A DNA stretch of 64,000 nt from Accumulibacter appositus. Lineage in GTDB: Bacteria; Pseudomonadota; Gammaproteobacteria; Burkholderiales; Rhodocyclaceae. Shown here one piece after another: positions 25,391 to 34,090 of this stretch. The notes beneath the pieces are model-generated. The model did no database searches and was not told where the DNA came from. It saw only the letters and a program-made list of their open reading frames with translations. Where the stretch lies: NCBI RefSeq assembly GCF_035440685.1, contig NZ_DAORMW010000031.1, one strand, 5' to 3'. A program made the position numbers and the translations under genes. Each line of letters starts with the position of its first letter. The first letter of the stretch is position 1.

Positions 25391-25729
25391 CCCGGCCGCC
25401 TGGATCGGGGCCCCGACGGATGCCGTATCACGGCCGGGATGCCGGCGCGGCGACCGACGGCGAACCTGCGCTGACCGATTGTCAATAGTGGCATCAGAAC
25501 GCATCCTTGCATTTCGCTGATCGTGCGACCCGTCGATTCAATCTATTACGAGCCGGACGGTTTAGATCGAGGAAATCTGGCGACGACAACACTGTATCAA
25601 CTTCCAACGAGGGGCGTCAATCTCAGCCTTGTCCAGGCAGCCCTGAAGCATAACTCCCGGGATTCCCACGGCCTGTGATCGCGGCACGAAGCGCAATGCC
25701 CAGGGCGACAAGCTCCGCCAAAACGGCTA
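25391..25729. other. Intergenic region upstream of the biosynthetic operon
   Basis: This divergent stretch must contain the promoter of the leftward carrier-protein operon. No clear -35/-10 pair was seen. A 41-codon minus-strand reading frame (25623-25748) starts inside repeat copy C and encodes a hydrophobic segment (MTVIAVLAELVALGIAL). It has no good ribosome site and is probably fortuitous. Confidence 0.35.
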
Positions 25730-25781
25730 TAACGGTCATGGCTTTCATCATCTGGGTCGTCTCGACATGTCATGACCGTTA
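25730..25781 (-). repeat. Dispersed palindromic repeat, copy C
   Basis: The terminal arms AACGGTCATG and CATGACCGTT are exact inverted repeats. On the minus strand the middle reads ACATGTCGAGACGACCCAG. It lies 17 bp before the AsmA gene start and marks the right edge of the biosynthetic island, in the same orientation as copy B at 16780-16818. Confidence 0.8.
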
Positions 25782-25797
25782 GAAGGACCTTTCGACA

Positions 25798-28700
25798 ATG
25801 CAAATGACCGCAACCGCAAGCAGCAGGCGCCGCTGGCCCTCCTATGTCATGCTGGCACTGGTGGCGCTGCTTCTGGCCCTGCTCAGCGCTGCCGGCTGGT
25901 TCCTGCTCGACGACAATCGCGTCCGCGTGGCGCTCGAGAAGGGCGTCACTGCCCTGAGCGATCGCCCCTTCCACGTCGACGGAGATTTCGCGATCAGCCT
26001 CGGTCGTATCACGACTGTCCGCGGGTCCGACATCCGCTGGCTGAATCCGGCCTGGAGCAAGCAGCCGGAGATGCTCGCGGCCAGGAATCTGGCACTTTCC
26101 GTCGACCTCTGGAGCCTTGTTCGCGGCCCGATCGTGATCAGCAACGCGCAGGCGGATGACGCCACCTTGTTCTTGGAGTGGAGCAAGGAAGGGCAGTTTA
26201 ACTGGGCAATGGGGAAGAGCAGCTCCGACGAGCGCTCGGGTCCGCTGCGCCTGGTTCTCGGTGAAACCGAGCTGCGCAATGTCCAGATCCGCGCCCGTCA
26301 CCCCGGGATGACGGACGAGCTGGTGGTCGACCTCGTCCAGGCAAGGCAGCACCAGGATGCGGAAGACATGCTGCTGATCAGCGCCGACGCCGTGATCGAT
26401 AAGCGCCCGATCAAGGCACAGGGTCGCGTCGGTCCTTTCCGGGAGCTCATCGCCGGGGGGGCGATAGACTATCACTTCGATCTTCAAGCGCCGAACATCA
26501 GCCTGAAAGCAGGCGGTCACTTCGATCGCCGGAATGCTCCGGGAGCACCGCGCATGGATGTCGATCTCTCTGCGGCCGACGCAGCGGACGTCTTGCGTGC
26601 ACTGGCGCTTCCCGAACTGACCACCGGCAGCATCGCCTTGCACGCCGGGCTGACGCCAGTCGGAGAGCATCTGGACGCTACGCTGAAGGGCGATTTCGGC
26701 GCCTTCAGGGTGGACGGCAGTTTGACCACCAAGAGCCTTTCGTCGCTTGACGATTTCTCCCTGCAGTTGCTCTCGGACGGCCCCGGTGTGGCTGCCTTCG
26801 CCAAGCTCCTGGGCGTCGACGGTCTGCCGGACGAACCGTACTCCTTGCAGGTCGATGCCAGTCGAAGTGGCAAGGAGCTGCAGGTCAGGCAGTTCTCGTA
26901 CCGCAGCGACGGTCTGCGGATCGAGGCATCAGGGGCGGCGCACAGTTTGCCGGAGCTCGTGGACCTCGATCTCGATATCGACGCCAAGGTGGCCACGCTG
27001 CAGAGATTCGGCAAGCTGTTCTCGCTGCCGTCCTTGCCGAAACTGCCATTGGGTATCAAAGCCCGCATGAAACGCAAGGGTGCTGGCGACAGCGACGTGT
27101 TGCAGGCTGACTTCACCCTTGGCAATGTCGCCGGCGAGGTATCCGGCAAGCTGAGCGAGAAGAAGGATCTGGCCGGTTCCACTTTCAGCTATCGTGCCAG
27201 CTCTCCGGATCTGCGTGAACTGGCGCGCGCACGCGGTATCCGAGTGTCAGATCAAGGCCCGTTTCCCGGAAGAGTGGAAGGCGAGTTGGTTCTGCTTTCT
27301 GAGCGTCTGCGTATGGCCAGGCTTGCTGCGAATATCGCCGACAATCATTTGTCCGCCAGCGGCGAGGTCGACTTTCGACCGACCGACACGCGCCTTCAAC
27401 TGCAGCCTCAACTCAGCGGAACGGATCTGTACAGCTTGGCGCGCTTGTTTCTGGACGAGGAAAAAGCCGCCTATTTCCCCGTTGGACCCTATCAGCTGGG
27501 CGGCAAGCTGAGGCTTCAAGGCTCTCGGCTACAGTTCACCAGCAAGGACGCGCAAGCGGGAAACAGCGTCTTTGCCTTCGATGGTTCGCTTGATTTTGGG
27601 AAAAGAACACCAAGTGTGGACGCCAGGGTCAGCGCTCAGGGTGGCAACCTCGCCGCGCTGCTTACACCGCAGATTCTGCGTGGCGTCCCGGCGGCGCCGT
27701 TTTCGCTGAGCACCCGCCTGAAAATGTCCGAGCAGGGAATGGTTCTGAACGATCTGGAGTTCTCTCTCGCAGATAGCAGCTTGAGCGGGCGGCTGTTTAC
27801 GGGCTGGCCTAGCGCGCCGGAACGGATCGGCTTTGATGTGATCGCCACGGGCAGCAATCTGCGCGCCTCCCTGCCGGAGATTCCTGGCTACCTTCCGCCG
27901 CCCGTCGCTTTTCGCGTCGAAGCCGAGGGCAAGGCTGATCCCGACAGCATTGATATCGAACGACTCGATGGCACGTTCGCGGATGCCAGCATCACGCTCG
28001 CTGGCAAGCTGGCGCTCAAGCCGGCCTTCTCGGCGGATGCCGTCCGCTTGTCAGCGAAGGGACCAAGGCTGTCGGAGCTCGGTAGCCTGCACGCGTGGCC
28101 ACTTGTTGATCTGCCATTCTCGATAAGTGGCACGATGACCGGCAGCACGAATAGCGTGCGCATGGACGATTTCCAGGCCACCCTTGGCAAAAGCGACCTC
28201 AAGGGAAGCATGCGTATCACTACGGTGAACAGGCCACGCATCGATCTTGACGTGCGCTCCGATTATTTGGCCCTCCAGCTCGTCCCGGAGTCTCCGCAAG
28301 CGTCGGCGACGACAGCTGGCGATGAGGCGACCGGAGGCAGGAGCGCGCAGTCGGACAACAAGAGTGGCAAGCTGTTTTCGGACAAGCCGCTGCCTTTTCA
28401 CGTGCTGCGTACCTTCGACGGCAAACTGCTGGCATCCCTTGCCAAGGTGGAAGGACGACACCAGCAGCTAATTGATGTTCACGCCGCCGCTACTCTGCAA
28501 GACGGCTTGCTGGTGGTCAAGCAACTACAGGGCCAGGGGCGACAGGGCAAAGTGACTGCCAACTTCACGCTCGATGTCAGGGCTAAGCAGCCGGTCGTCA
28601 AGGGGCAGCTCAAGGCGAGTGACGTGATCTTCTTTGTTCGCGGGATGGCCAAAGAGGACGAAGCCAAGCTTCCCCACCACACTTTAGAAAGCGAGTTTTC

Positions 28701-29271
28701 GGCGAACGGGAACAGCACCAGTGCCCTGGCCGCCGGCCTCGACGGCCATTTCTGGCTGCGTAGCTCGCCCGGGCAATTCCGCTCCCTGGATCTGGATGTG
28801 CTGTTCGGCGACTTCGCCTTCCAGTTGTTCAGTACGCTCAATCCCTTTGCCAAGAAGAACACCTACTCGATCCTGAACTGCGGCGGTGTCTATCTCAAGG
28901 CCAGCAAGGGGCGCGTCGAGACCGCGCCAGCGGTGGTGTTGCAGACGGACCGGCTTTCAGTGGTGTCGCGAGGTAATATCGATCTGCGCTCGGAGAAGCT
29001 CGACTTCGGCTTCAATATCGTCCCACTGCAAGGGGTCGGGTTCAGCGCCGGCGACCTGATCAAGCCTTTCATCAAGCTCGGTGGCACTTTGGCAGCCCCG
29101 GCGCTGGATCTCAATGTCGCCAACGCCGCGGTTGAAGGAGGCGTTGCGGTCGCCACTTTCGGGGCGTCGCTTCTCGCCGGCAGTCTCTGGGATCGCTGGA
29201 TCAGTTCGCCTGGGGCCTGCGAGAAGATCGCAGACGAGGCACGCAAGCTCCGCCTTTCGCAAAGCCCGTAG
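25798..29271 (+). CDS. AsmA-family periplasmic lipid-transport protein
   Basis: A 1157-residue protein with one N-terminal membrane helix (SYVMLALVALLLALLSAAGWFLL) and a long periplasmic body. The body begins with the AsmA signature (PFHVDGDFAISLGRITTVRG, LNPAWSKQPEMLAARNLAL) and closes with the AsmA C-terminal domain (VVLQTDRLSVVSRGNIDL, then LDFGFNIVPLQGVGFSAGDL and PFIKLGGTLAAPALDLN). AsmA-like proteins form hydrophobic beta-grooves that help carry phospholipid between the membranes. This adds a second member beside YdbH (12.6 kb). AAGGACC lies about nine bases before the ATG. A Ser/Gly-rich linker near residue 840 separates the body from the last domain. Confidence 0.88.
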   Translation: MQMTATASSRRRWPSYVMLALVALLLALLSAAGWFLLDDNRVRVALEKGVTALSDRPFHVDGDFAISLGRITTVRGSDIRWLNPAWSKQPEMLAARNLALSVDLWSLVRGPIVISNAQADDATLFLEWSKEGQFNWAMGKSSSDERSGPLRLVLGETELRNVQIRARHPGMTDELVVDLVQARQHQDAEDMLLISADAVIDKRPIKAQGRVGPFRELIAGGAIDYHFDLQAPNISLKAGGHFDRRNAPGAPRMDVDLSAADAADVLRALALPELTTGSIALHAGLTPVGEHLDATLKGDFGAFRVDGSLTTKSLSSLDDFSLQLLSDGPGVAAFAKLLGVDGLPDEPYSLQVDASRSGKELQVRQFSYRSDGLRIEASGAAHSLPELVDLDLDIDAKVATLQRFGKLFSLPSLPKLPLGIKARMKRKGAGDSDVLQADFTLGNVAGEVSGKLSEKKDLAGSTFSYRASSPDLRELARARGIRVSDQGPFPGRVEGELVLLSERLRMARLAANIADNHLSASGEVDFRPTDTRLQLQPQLSGTDLYSLARLFLDEEKAAYFPVGPYQLGGKLRLQGSRLQFTSKDAQAGNSVFAFDGSLDFGKRTPSVDARVSAQGGNLAALLTPQILRGVPAAPFSLSTRLKMSEQGMVLNDLEFSLADSSLSGRLFTGWPSAPERIGFDVIATGSNLRASLPEIPGYLPPPVAFRVEAEGKADPDSIDIERLDGTFADASITLAGKLALKPAFSADAVRLSAKGPRLSELGSLHAWPLVDLPFSISGTMTGSTNSVRMDDFQATLGKSDLKGSMRITTVNRPRIDLDVRSDYLALQLVPESPQASATTAGDEATGGRSAQSDNKSGKLFSDKPLPFHVLRTFDGKLLASLAKVEGRHQQLIDVHAAATLQDGLLVVKQLQGQGRQGKVTANFTLDVRAKQPVVKGQLKASDVIFFVRGMAKEDEAKLPHHTLESEFSANGNSTSALAAGLDGHFWLRSSPGQFRSLDLDVLFGDFAFQLFSTLNPFAKKNTYSILNCGGVYLKASKGRVETAPAVVLQTDRLSVVSRGNIDLRSEKLDFGFNIVPLQGVGFSAGDLIKPFIKLGGTLAAPALDLNVANAAVEGGVAVATFGASLLAGSLWDRWISSPGACEKIADEARKLRLSQSP

Positions 29272-29453
29272 GATGCGCTCGGGTGGTTAGCGAAGAGAAG
29301 GATGGTATGTTCTGTCACCGCCCTGCTCAAGTCAGCGCACAGTGAGGGGTGGGCGGGTCGGCGTCTTCGAGGTCGCGAACTTGGCGGCCGCGAACCAACA
29401 GCAACTGGCATGTACCAATGGCCTGCGTACCTGTCCTCAAGAGGTTGTTGCAG

Positions 29454-30230
29454 ATGAAAATCACGAGATCCTGGCCCTTACGTCTGGCCTTGGCTTTGCT
29501 GCTGCTGCTCGTCATTCCGGTCGGCGTGGCGCTGAGCAGGCATTTGGGTGACGACACCCGGCCAGGTGACTGGCGTAGCGCCAGACACGATAGCAGCGGG
29601 CAGGCTCCCGACCCAAGAAGCACGCCGGAGGCGCTGATCCAGGTCTATGCGGCGCGCGCCTTCGGTTGGCGGGGCGTTTTCGGAGTGCACACCTGGATCG
29701 CCACCAAGGGAAGCGATGCCGACCGCTACACCCGTCTGGAAGTGGTCGGCTGGGGCGTGCGCCGGGGTATGGATGCGGTGCGGATACACGACGGCGAAGC
29801 TGACGGCTATTGGTACGGCAGCGAGCCGACACTGATTCGCCAGCTCCGTGGCGGCGCCGAGGTAGACGCGCTGATTGCGCGCCTGCACACGGCGGCGCGT
29901 GCTTATCCGCATAATCACGAGTATCGGGTGTGGCCGGGTCCGAACAGCAACACCTTCATCGCCTACCTGGGCCGGGCAGTGCCTGAACTGCATCTCGATC
30001 TGCCGCCGACGGCAATCGGCAAGGACTACCTGCCTGAAGGGGGCCTTGTTGCCAGGGCGCCAAGCGGCGGCGGCTTGCAGTTTTCGCTGGCTGGCCTGCT
30101 CGGTGCGACCATCGCCGCCGAGGAGGGGTTTGAGGTGAATCTGCTTGGCCTATCGCTGGGAATCGATGTCTCGCCGCCAGCGTTAAAGCTACCCGGGCTT
30201 GGCCGAGTGGGCATGCCGGAGGTCGATTAG
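29454..30230 (+). CDS. DUF3750-like membrane-anchored protein
   Basis: A 258-residue protein anchored by a single N-terminal helix (LALALLLLLVIPVGVALS). The periplasmic part matches DUF3750 (AARAFGWRGVFGVHTWIATK, then VRIHDGEADGYWYGSEPTLI, HNHEYRVWPGPNSNTFIAYL and PTAIGKDYLPEGGL). Family function is unknown. HTW and the Asn-Thr-Phe segment look like a possible peptidase or amidase-type active-site region (NlpC/P60-like Cys/His are not evident, so this is only a resemblance). ATG 29454 is chosen because it places the hydrophobic helix at the N-terminus; upstream starts at 29349 and 29419 add a non-hydrophobic leader. Downstream of the AsmA gene but 180 bp away, so perhaps separately transcribed. 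Confidence 0.7.
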   Translation: MKITRSWPLRLALALLLLLVIPVGVALSRHLGDDTRPGDWRSARHDSSGQAPDPRSTPEALIQVYAARAFGWRGVFGVHTWIATKGSDADRYTRLEVVGWGVRRGMDAVRIHDGEADGYWYGSEPTLIRQLRGGAEVDALIARLHTAARAYPHNHEYRVWPGPNSNTFIAYLGRAVPELHLDLPPTAIGKDYLPEGGLVARAPSGGGLQFSLAGLLGATIAAEEGFEVNLLGLSLGIDVSPPALKLPGLGRVGMPEVD

Positions 30231-30395
30231 CTGCTCTTCAGGCCGGACGGGCTTGAGCGCGGGCGCTGTCGTCGGTCATGGCCGGTGGCCGTGCGCCGCC
30301 GCACGAAGCGCTTGACCGGCAACAGGCTGCTTGAAACGAGCTTGCTGTTCCTGTGTCGAGCTTGGCAAGGTTCACCGAGGTTGATCAACATCCCG

Positions 30396-30959
30396 ATGGA
30401 AAAGCGTTCATTCGATTTATTGCTGGCTATTGTGGCTGCGCTGCTTCTGGCGCTGCCGATCGTCGTCATCGCCCTGCTCGTGCGTCTGACTTCGTCCGGT
30501 CCGGCGCTCTATTGGTCTGACCGGGTTGGCAAGGGAAACCGCGTCTTCCGGATGCCCAAGTTCCGCAGCATGCGCGTGGGAACGCCCGTCGTGGCGACTC
30601 ACCTGCTGCAGGATCCGCAAGCCTACCTGACGCCCATCGGCTCCTTTCTTCGCAAGAGCAGTCTGGATGAGCTGCCGCAACTCTGGAACATCCTGAAAGG
30701 CGAGATGAGCTTCGTCGGCCCGCGTCCTGCGCTGTTCAACCAGGAGGAGCTGATTTCCTTGCGCACGAAGTACGAGGTGCACGGGTTGCTGCCAGGGCTG
30801 ACCGGCTGGGCACAGGTCAATGGGCGCGATGAATTGCCGATTCCGGAAAAGGTCAGGCGGGATGTCGAATACCTGCGTCGCCAGTCGCTTGGGTTTGATC
30901 TGTATATCCTGTGGCTGACCTTCGTGAAGGTCGTGCGGCGCGACGGCGTGTCGCATTGA
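30396..30959 (+). CDS. Initiating sugar-phosphate transferase (PglC/WbaP core type)
   Basis: A 187-residue monotopic polyprenyl-phosphate sugar-1-phosphate transferase. Family blocks in order: KRSFDLLLAIVAALLLALP (re-entrant membrane helix), YWSDRVGKGNRVFRMPKFRSMR, SFLRKSSLDELPQLWNILKG with the catalytic Asp-Glu, MSFVGPRPAL, LLPGLTGWAQVNGRD and LGFDLYILWLTFVKV. It starts glycan synthesis by moving a sugar phosphate from a nucleotide sugar to undecaprenyl phosphate. Only the catalytic core is present, without the WbaP N-terminal helices. It is the first gene of the polysaccharide locus, followed by a strong hairpin terminator (30983-31023). Confidence 0.88.
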   Translation: MEKRSFDLLLAIVAALLLALPIVVIALLVRLTSSGPALYWSDRVGKGNRVFRMPKFRSMRVGTPVVATHLLQDPQAYLTPIGSFLRKSSLDELPQLWNILKGEMSFVGPRPALFNQEELISLRTKYEVHGLLPGLTGWAQVNGRDELPIPEKVRRDVEYLRRQSLGFDLYILWLTFVKVVRRDGVSH

Positions 30960-30982
30960 CAACGCCTGGCGGCGAGAATATG

Positions 30983-31023
30983 GGTTCTGGGTGTTGCCAA
31001 TCGCCAGAACCGTCGACTTTTTT
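30983..31023 (+). terminator. Rho-independent terminator
   Basis: An eight-base-pair stem (GGTTCTGG / CCAGAACC) with a 13-base loop, followed six bases later by six T. It lies 24 bases after the sugar-phosphate transferase stop and should end that transcript. From there to 31256 nothing is recognised; a TATAAT-like GATAAT occurs at 31222-31227 without a convincing -35 box. Confidence 0.55.
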
Positions 31024-31256
31024 CCGGATGCATGTCTCGATGCCATCGGAAGCCGGCGCTCCGCTCTTGGCCTGCGTTGCGGACTGCAGCCGCCTCTCGC
31101 CTCACCCATCGCGCGCCCAGCGCTGCCAGCGTACGCTAGCGTCCCGAAAATCGGTCGGCGAGGATTTCAATCCCGACATTCGCGACAAGGCCTTTTTCGA
31201 GCGCTCAGCCGAGGAAAATGGGATAATGCGGCCTTTTCGTTGCGGGATCGCTGACG

Positions 31257-31785
31257 ATGAGTCTCGGTACAGGCACAGTCGGCTGCATCGGCAGTTATTT
31301 TGTTCTCGACTGGCTGGCACATACCGATGGACCCATCTTCAACCTCGTCGCACTACGGGGCGAACGAAAGCTACGGGCCAATGGCAAGTGCTTTGGCGAG
31401 CCGCTCACCGGCGTAAGGCGAGAACTCCGCTGGGAAATGCCGCGTAGCCTCGTGCCCCAGGGCAGCTGGGTGGCGAGGGACGCCACTCGCGGAAGCGTGG
31501 ACCGCGACTTCGGAAATCGGGAAGGTTTCGCGCAAATTGTTCGCCACGCCGCGCCGGAAATTGGCGCCAATTCCGCACACAGCCTGCTGCCGACACCGTC
31601 GAGAACAGGCGCGACTCGATCCGCGGCCTGCCCAAGGGCGCCTTCTCTTTGCCCGCCGCTCGGCCAAGCTGCTCCCGCTGGGGCCCCCGCGAACTGCGAC
31701 ACGCCATTTTCATTCAGGCTGAACCTGCGCCGCTGGCAAGGCGGCGTCGTCCGCATGCCAACTGAAATTCTGGAGGAAGAACCTC
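31257..31785 (+). pseudogene. Fused remnants of rfbB and rfbD
   Basis: A forward reading frame whose first 30 codons (GTVGCIGSYFVLDWLAHTDG, then IFNLVAL) follow the N-terminus of dTDP-glucose 4,6-dehydratase (RfbB), with the GxGxxG loop damaged. It continues without a stop into GVRRELRWEMPRSLVPQGSW and NREGFAQIVRHAAPEIGANSAH, which track the first 60 residues of dTDP-4-dehydrorhamnose reductase (RfbD). After an unrecognisable stretch it ends with FRLNLRRWQGGVVRMPTEILEE, like the RfbD C-terminus. The order rfbB-rfbD-rfbA-rfbC is the standard operon order, so these are probably deletion and mutation remnants of the first two genes. Confidence 0.6.
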
Positions 31786-32670
31786 ATGACCCAACGCAAA
31801 GGCATCATTCTCGCCGGCGGCGCTGGCAGTCGGCTGCACCCGGCAACGCTGTCCGTCTCCAAGCAGCTGTTGCCGGTCTACGACAAGCCAATGATCTACT
31901 ACCCGCTGAGCACCCTGCTGCTGGCCGGCATCCGGGACATCCTGATCATTTCCACCCCTGAGGACACCCCGCGTTTCCAGCAGTTGCTCGCGGACGGCAG
32001 CCAGTGGGGCATCAACCTGCAATACGCCGTCCAGCCCAGCCCCGACGGACTCGCCCAGGCCTTCATCATCGGTGCCGATTTCCTTGGCAACGAGAGCTCC
32101 GCGCTCGTCCTCGGCGACAATATCTTTTATGGGCACGACTTTCATCAGCTCCTTGACAATGCGGACCTGCGTCCGCATGGCGCCACCGTTTTTGCCTACC
32201 ACGTGCATGATCCGGAACGCTACGGCGTCGCCCAATTCGATGTTGCCGGCAAGGTCCTCAGCCTTGAGGAAAAGCCCAAGCAACCGAAATCCAGTTACGC
32301 CGTAACTGGCCTGTACTTCTACGACAACAAGGTCGTCGACCTTGCCCGCGACCTGAAACCCTCGGCTCGCGGCGAACTGGAAATCACCGACCTCAACCGC
32401 CTCTACCTCGACCAGGGCAGACTCAACGTCGAGATCATGGGCCGCGGCTATGCCTGGCTCGACACCGGCACGCACGATAGCCTGCTCGAAGCGGGCCAGT
32501 TCATTGCCACCATCGAAAAGCGCCAGGGCCTCAAGGTTGCCTGCCCGGAAGAAATCGCCTTTCGCCAGAAGTGGATCAGCGGCGAACAGCTCGAAGCACT
32601 CGCCCAGCCACTGGCCAAGAACGGCTACGGGCAATACCTGCTCGGCCTCCTCAAGGAAGAGCTGTTCTGA
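31786..32670 (+). CDS. rfbA: Glucose-1-phosphate thymidylyltransferase
   Basis: A 294-residue nucleotidyltransferase making dTDP-glucose from dTTP and glucose-1-phosphate, first step of dTDP-rhamnose synthesis. The N-terminal signature is GGAGSRLHPATLSVSKQLLP (GGxGxRLxPxT...KQ). YDKPMIYYPLSTLLLAGIRD follows, with LVLGDNIFYGH as the metal and sugar-phosphate site, and EKPKQPKSSYAVTGLYFYDN. The tail WLDTGTHDSLLEAGQFI is diagnostic of RfbA/RmlA. GGAGGAAG lies before the ATG. Its TGA overlaps the rfbC start. The gene looks intact although the adjacent rfbB and rfbD are remnants. Confidence 0.96.
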   Translation: MTQRKGIILAGGAGSRLHPATLSVSKQLLPVYDKPMIYYPLSTLLLAGIRDILIISTPEDTPRFQQLLADGSQWGINLQYAVQPSPDGLAQAFIIGADFLGNESSALVLGDNIFYGHDFHQLLDNADLRPHGATVFAYHVHDPERYGVAQFDVAGKVLSLEEKPKQPKSSYAVTGLYFYDNKVVDLARDLKPSARGELEITDLNRLYLDQGRLNVEIMGRGYAWLDTGTHDSLLEAGQFIATIEKRQGLKVACPEEIAFRQKWISGEQLEALAQPLAKNGYGQYLLGLLKEELF

Positions 32671-33215
32671 TGAAGGCCACCCTTTCAGCCATTGCCGACG
32701 TCGTTGTTTTCGAACCAAGAGTATTCGGTGACGACCGCGGCTTCTTCTTCGAGAGTTTCAATGCCCGTGTTTTTGAAGAAGCCACCGGCCTAAAACGGCA
32801 CTTCATCCAGGACAACCATTCCAAGTCGGTGCGAAACGTCCTTCGCGGTCTTCACTACCAGATCCAGCAAGCACAGGGCAAGCTCGTCCGTGTGGTGCAG
32901 GGCGAGGTGTTCGACGTCGCGGTTGACATCCGCAAGAGCTCACCGACCTTTGGTCAGTGGGTTGGCTTTCATCTCTCCGCGCAGAACAATAAACAACTGT
33001 GGGTGCCGGAAGGCTTTGCTCACGGTTTCGTGGTCCTCAGCGAGAGCGCCGAATTCCTCTACAAAACGACCGACTACTACGCTCCCGAGTACGAGCGCAG
33101 CATCGCCTGGAACGATCCTGCCATTGGCATCCAGTGGCCGATGCAGGAGGCCCCCATCCTGTCGGCAAAAGATCAGCAAGCGCTGCCTTTCGAGAAAGCG
33201 GAGCACTTCCCGTGA
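32670..33215 (+). CDS. rfbC: dTDP-4-dehydrorhamnose 3,5-epimerase
   Basis: A 181-residue cupin-fold epimerase of the dTDP-L-rhamnose pathway. The catalytic blocks are present: FGDDRGFFFESFN, IQDNHSKSVRNVLRGLHYQ with the active His, GKLVRVVQGEVFDVAVDIRK, and WVPEGFAHGFVVLSESAEFLYKTTDYY with the catalytic Tyr region. It starts on the last base of the rfbA stop (TGATG). Its stop overlaps the GTG start of the ABC permease, so the rfbAC pair is coupled to the export genes. Confidence 0.95.
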   Translation: MKATLSAIADVVVFEPRVFGDDRGFFFESFNARVFEEATGLKRHFIQDNHSKSVRNVLRGLHYQIQQAQGKLVRVVQGEVFDVAVDIRKSSPTFGQWVGFHLSAQNNKQLWVPEGFAHGFVVLSESAEFLYKTTDYYAPEYERSIAWNDPAIGIQWPMQEAPILSAKDQQALPFEKAEHFP

Positions 33216-34090
33216 CCAAGGGATCCTCCTCCTCGCCGCTCGGGGCCACCCTGTCTGGCACCAACCCCCATGCTGCTCAGCCAACATCGCCCGCAGCATT
33301 GTGCCGAAGTCTCTGGCGAAACCGCCAATTGATCATGCAAATGACCAGGCGCGAAGTCGTCGGGCGCTACCGAGGCTCGGTGATGGGAATGGCGTGGTCG
33401 TTCTTCAATCCGCTTTTCATGCTCCTGGTTTATACCTTTGTGTTTTCCGTGGTGTTCAAGGCCCGCTGGGGCGGCGGGGGGGAAGAGACGAAGGCCCAGT
33501 TCGCGATGGTACTGTTCGTTGGCACCATCGTGCATGGACTGCTTGCCGAAGCACTCAATCGTGCGCCATCGCTGATTCTCTCGAACGTAAATTACGTCAA
33601 GAAGGTCGTCTTTCCTCTCGAAATATTGCCCGTCGTCACCATGGGCTCGACCTTGTTCCACAGCCTCGTCAGCTTGGTGGTGCTGTTGCTGGCCTTTGTG
33701 ATCCTGAATGGCTACCTCCTCTGGACCGCCCTCCTCACGCCGCTGGTGTTGCTGCCGCTGGTGATTCTTGTCCTGGGTCTCGCCTGGTTCCTGGCCTCTC
33801 TGGGCGTATTCTTGCGCGACGTCGGCCAAACCATAGGGATACTGACCACAGTGATGCTCTTTCTCGCGCCTGTCTTCTACCCGGTGACCGCGCTCCCCGA
33901 GGACTTGCGCCCTTGGCTGATGCTCAACCCGCTGACTTTCATTATCGAGCAGGCCCGAGAAGTTCTGATTTTTGGACGTCTGCCGAACTGGTTGGGTTTG
34001 GGTATCTATACCGGTTTCTCAGCGGTGGTCGCCTGGGCTGGCTTCGCCTGGTTCAAGAAGACCAGCAAGGGGTTTTCCGATGTCCTCTGA
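33212..34090 (+). CDS. wzm: ABC-2 polysaccharide export permease (Wzm)
   Basis: A 292-residue integral membrane permease. The N-terminal amphipathic region LWRNRQLIMQMTRREVVGRY and the first block GSVMGMAWSFFNPLFMLLVY are the Wzm/TagG signature; six hydrophobic helices follow, including the PVFYPVTALPEDLRPWLMLNP loop. It forms the channel that moves undecaprenyl-linked glycan to the periplasm with Wzt. I use GTG 33212 (overlapping the rfbC stop as GTGA), because the first internal ATG (33334) would cut off the conserved LWRNRQLI helix. Confidence 0.9.
   Translation: MTKGSSSSPLGATLSGTNPHAAQPTSPAALCRSLWRNRQLIMQMTRREVVGRYRGSVMGMAWSFFNPLFMLLVYTFVFSVVFKARWGGGGEETKAQFAMVLFVGTIVHGLLAEALNRAPSLILSNVNYVKKVVFPLEILPVVTMGSTLFHSLVSLVVLLLAFVILNGYLLWTALLTPLVLLPLVILVLGLAWFLASLGVFLRDVGQTIGILTTVMLFLAPVFYPVTALPEDLRPWLMLNPLTFIIEQAREVLIFGRLPNWLGLGIYTGFSAVVAWAGFAWFKKTSKGFSDVL

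Noticed and set aside
25623..25748. A 41-codon hydrophobic peptide gene on the minus strand
   Set aside because: It starts inside repeat copy C, lacks a ribosome site and has no match in the equivalent places at the other copies.
30396..30959. Truncated WbaP
   Set aside because: The catalytic core is complete and matches the short PglC-like form; the missing N-terminal helices are not required.
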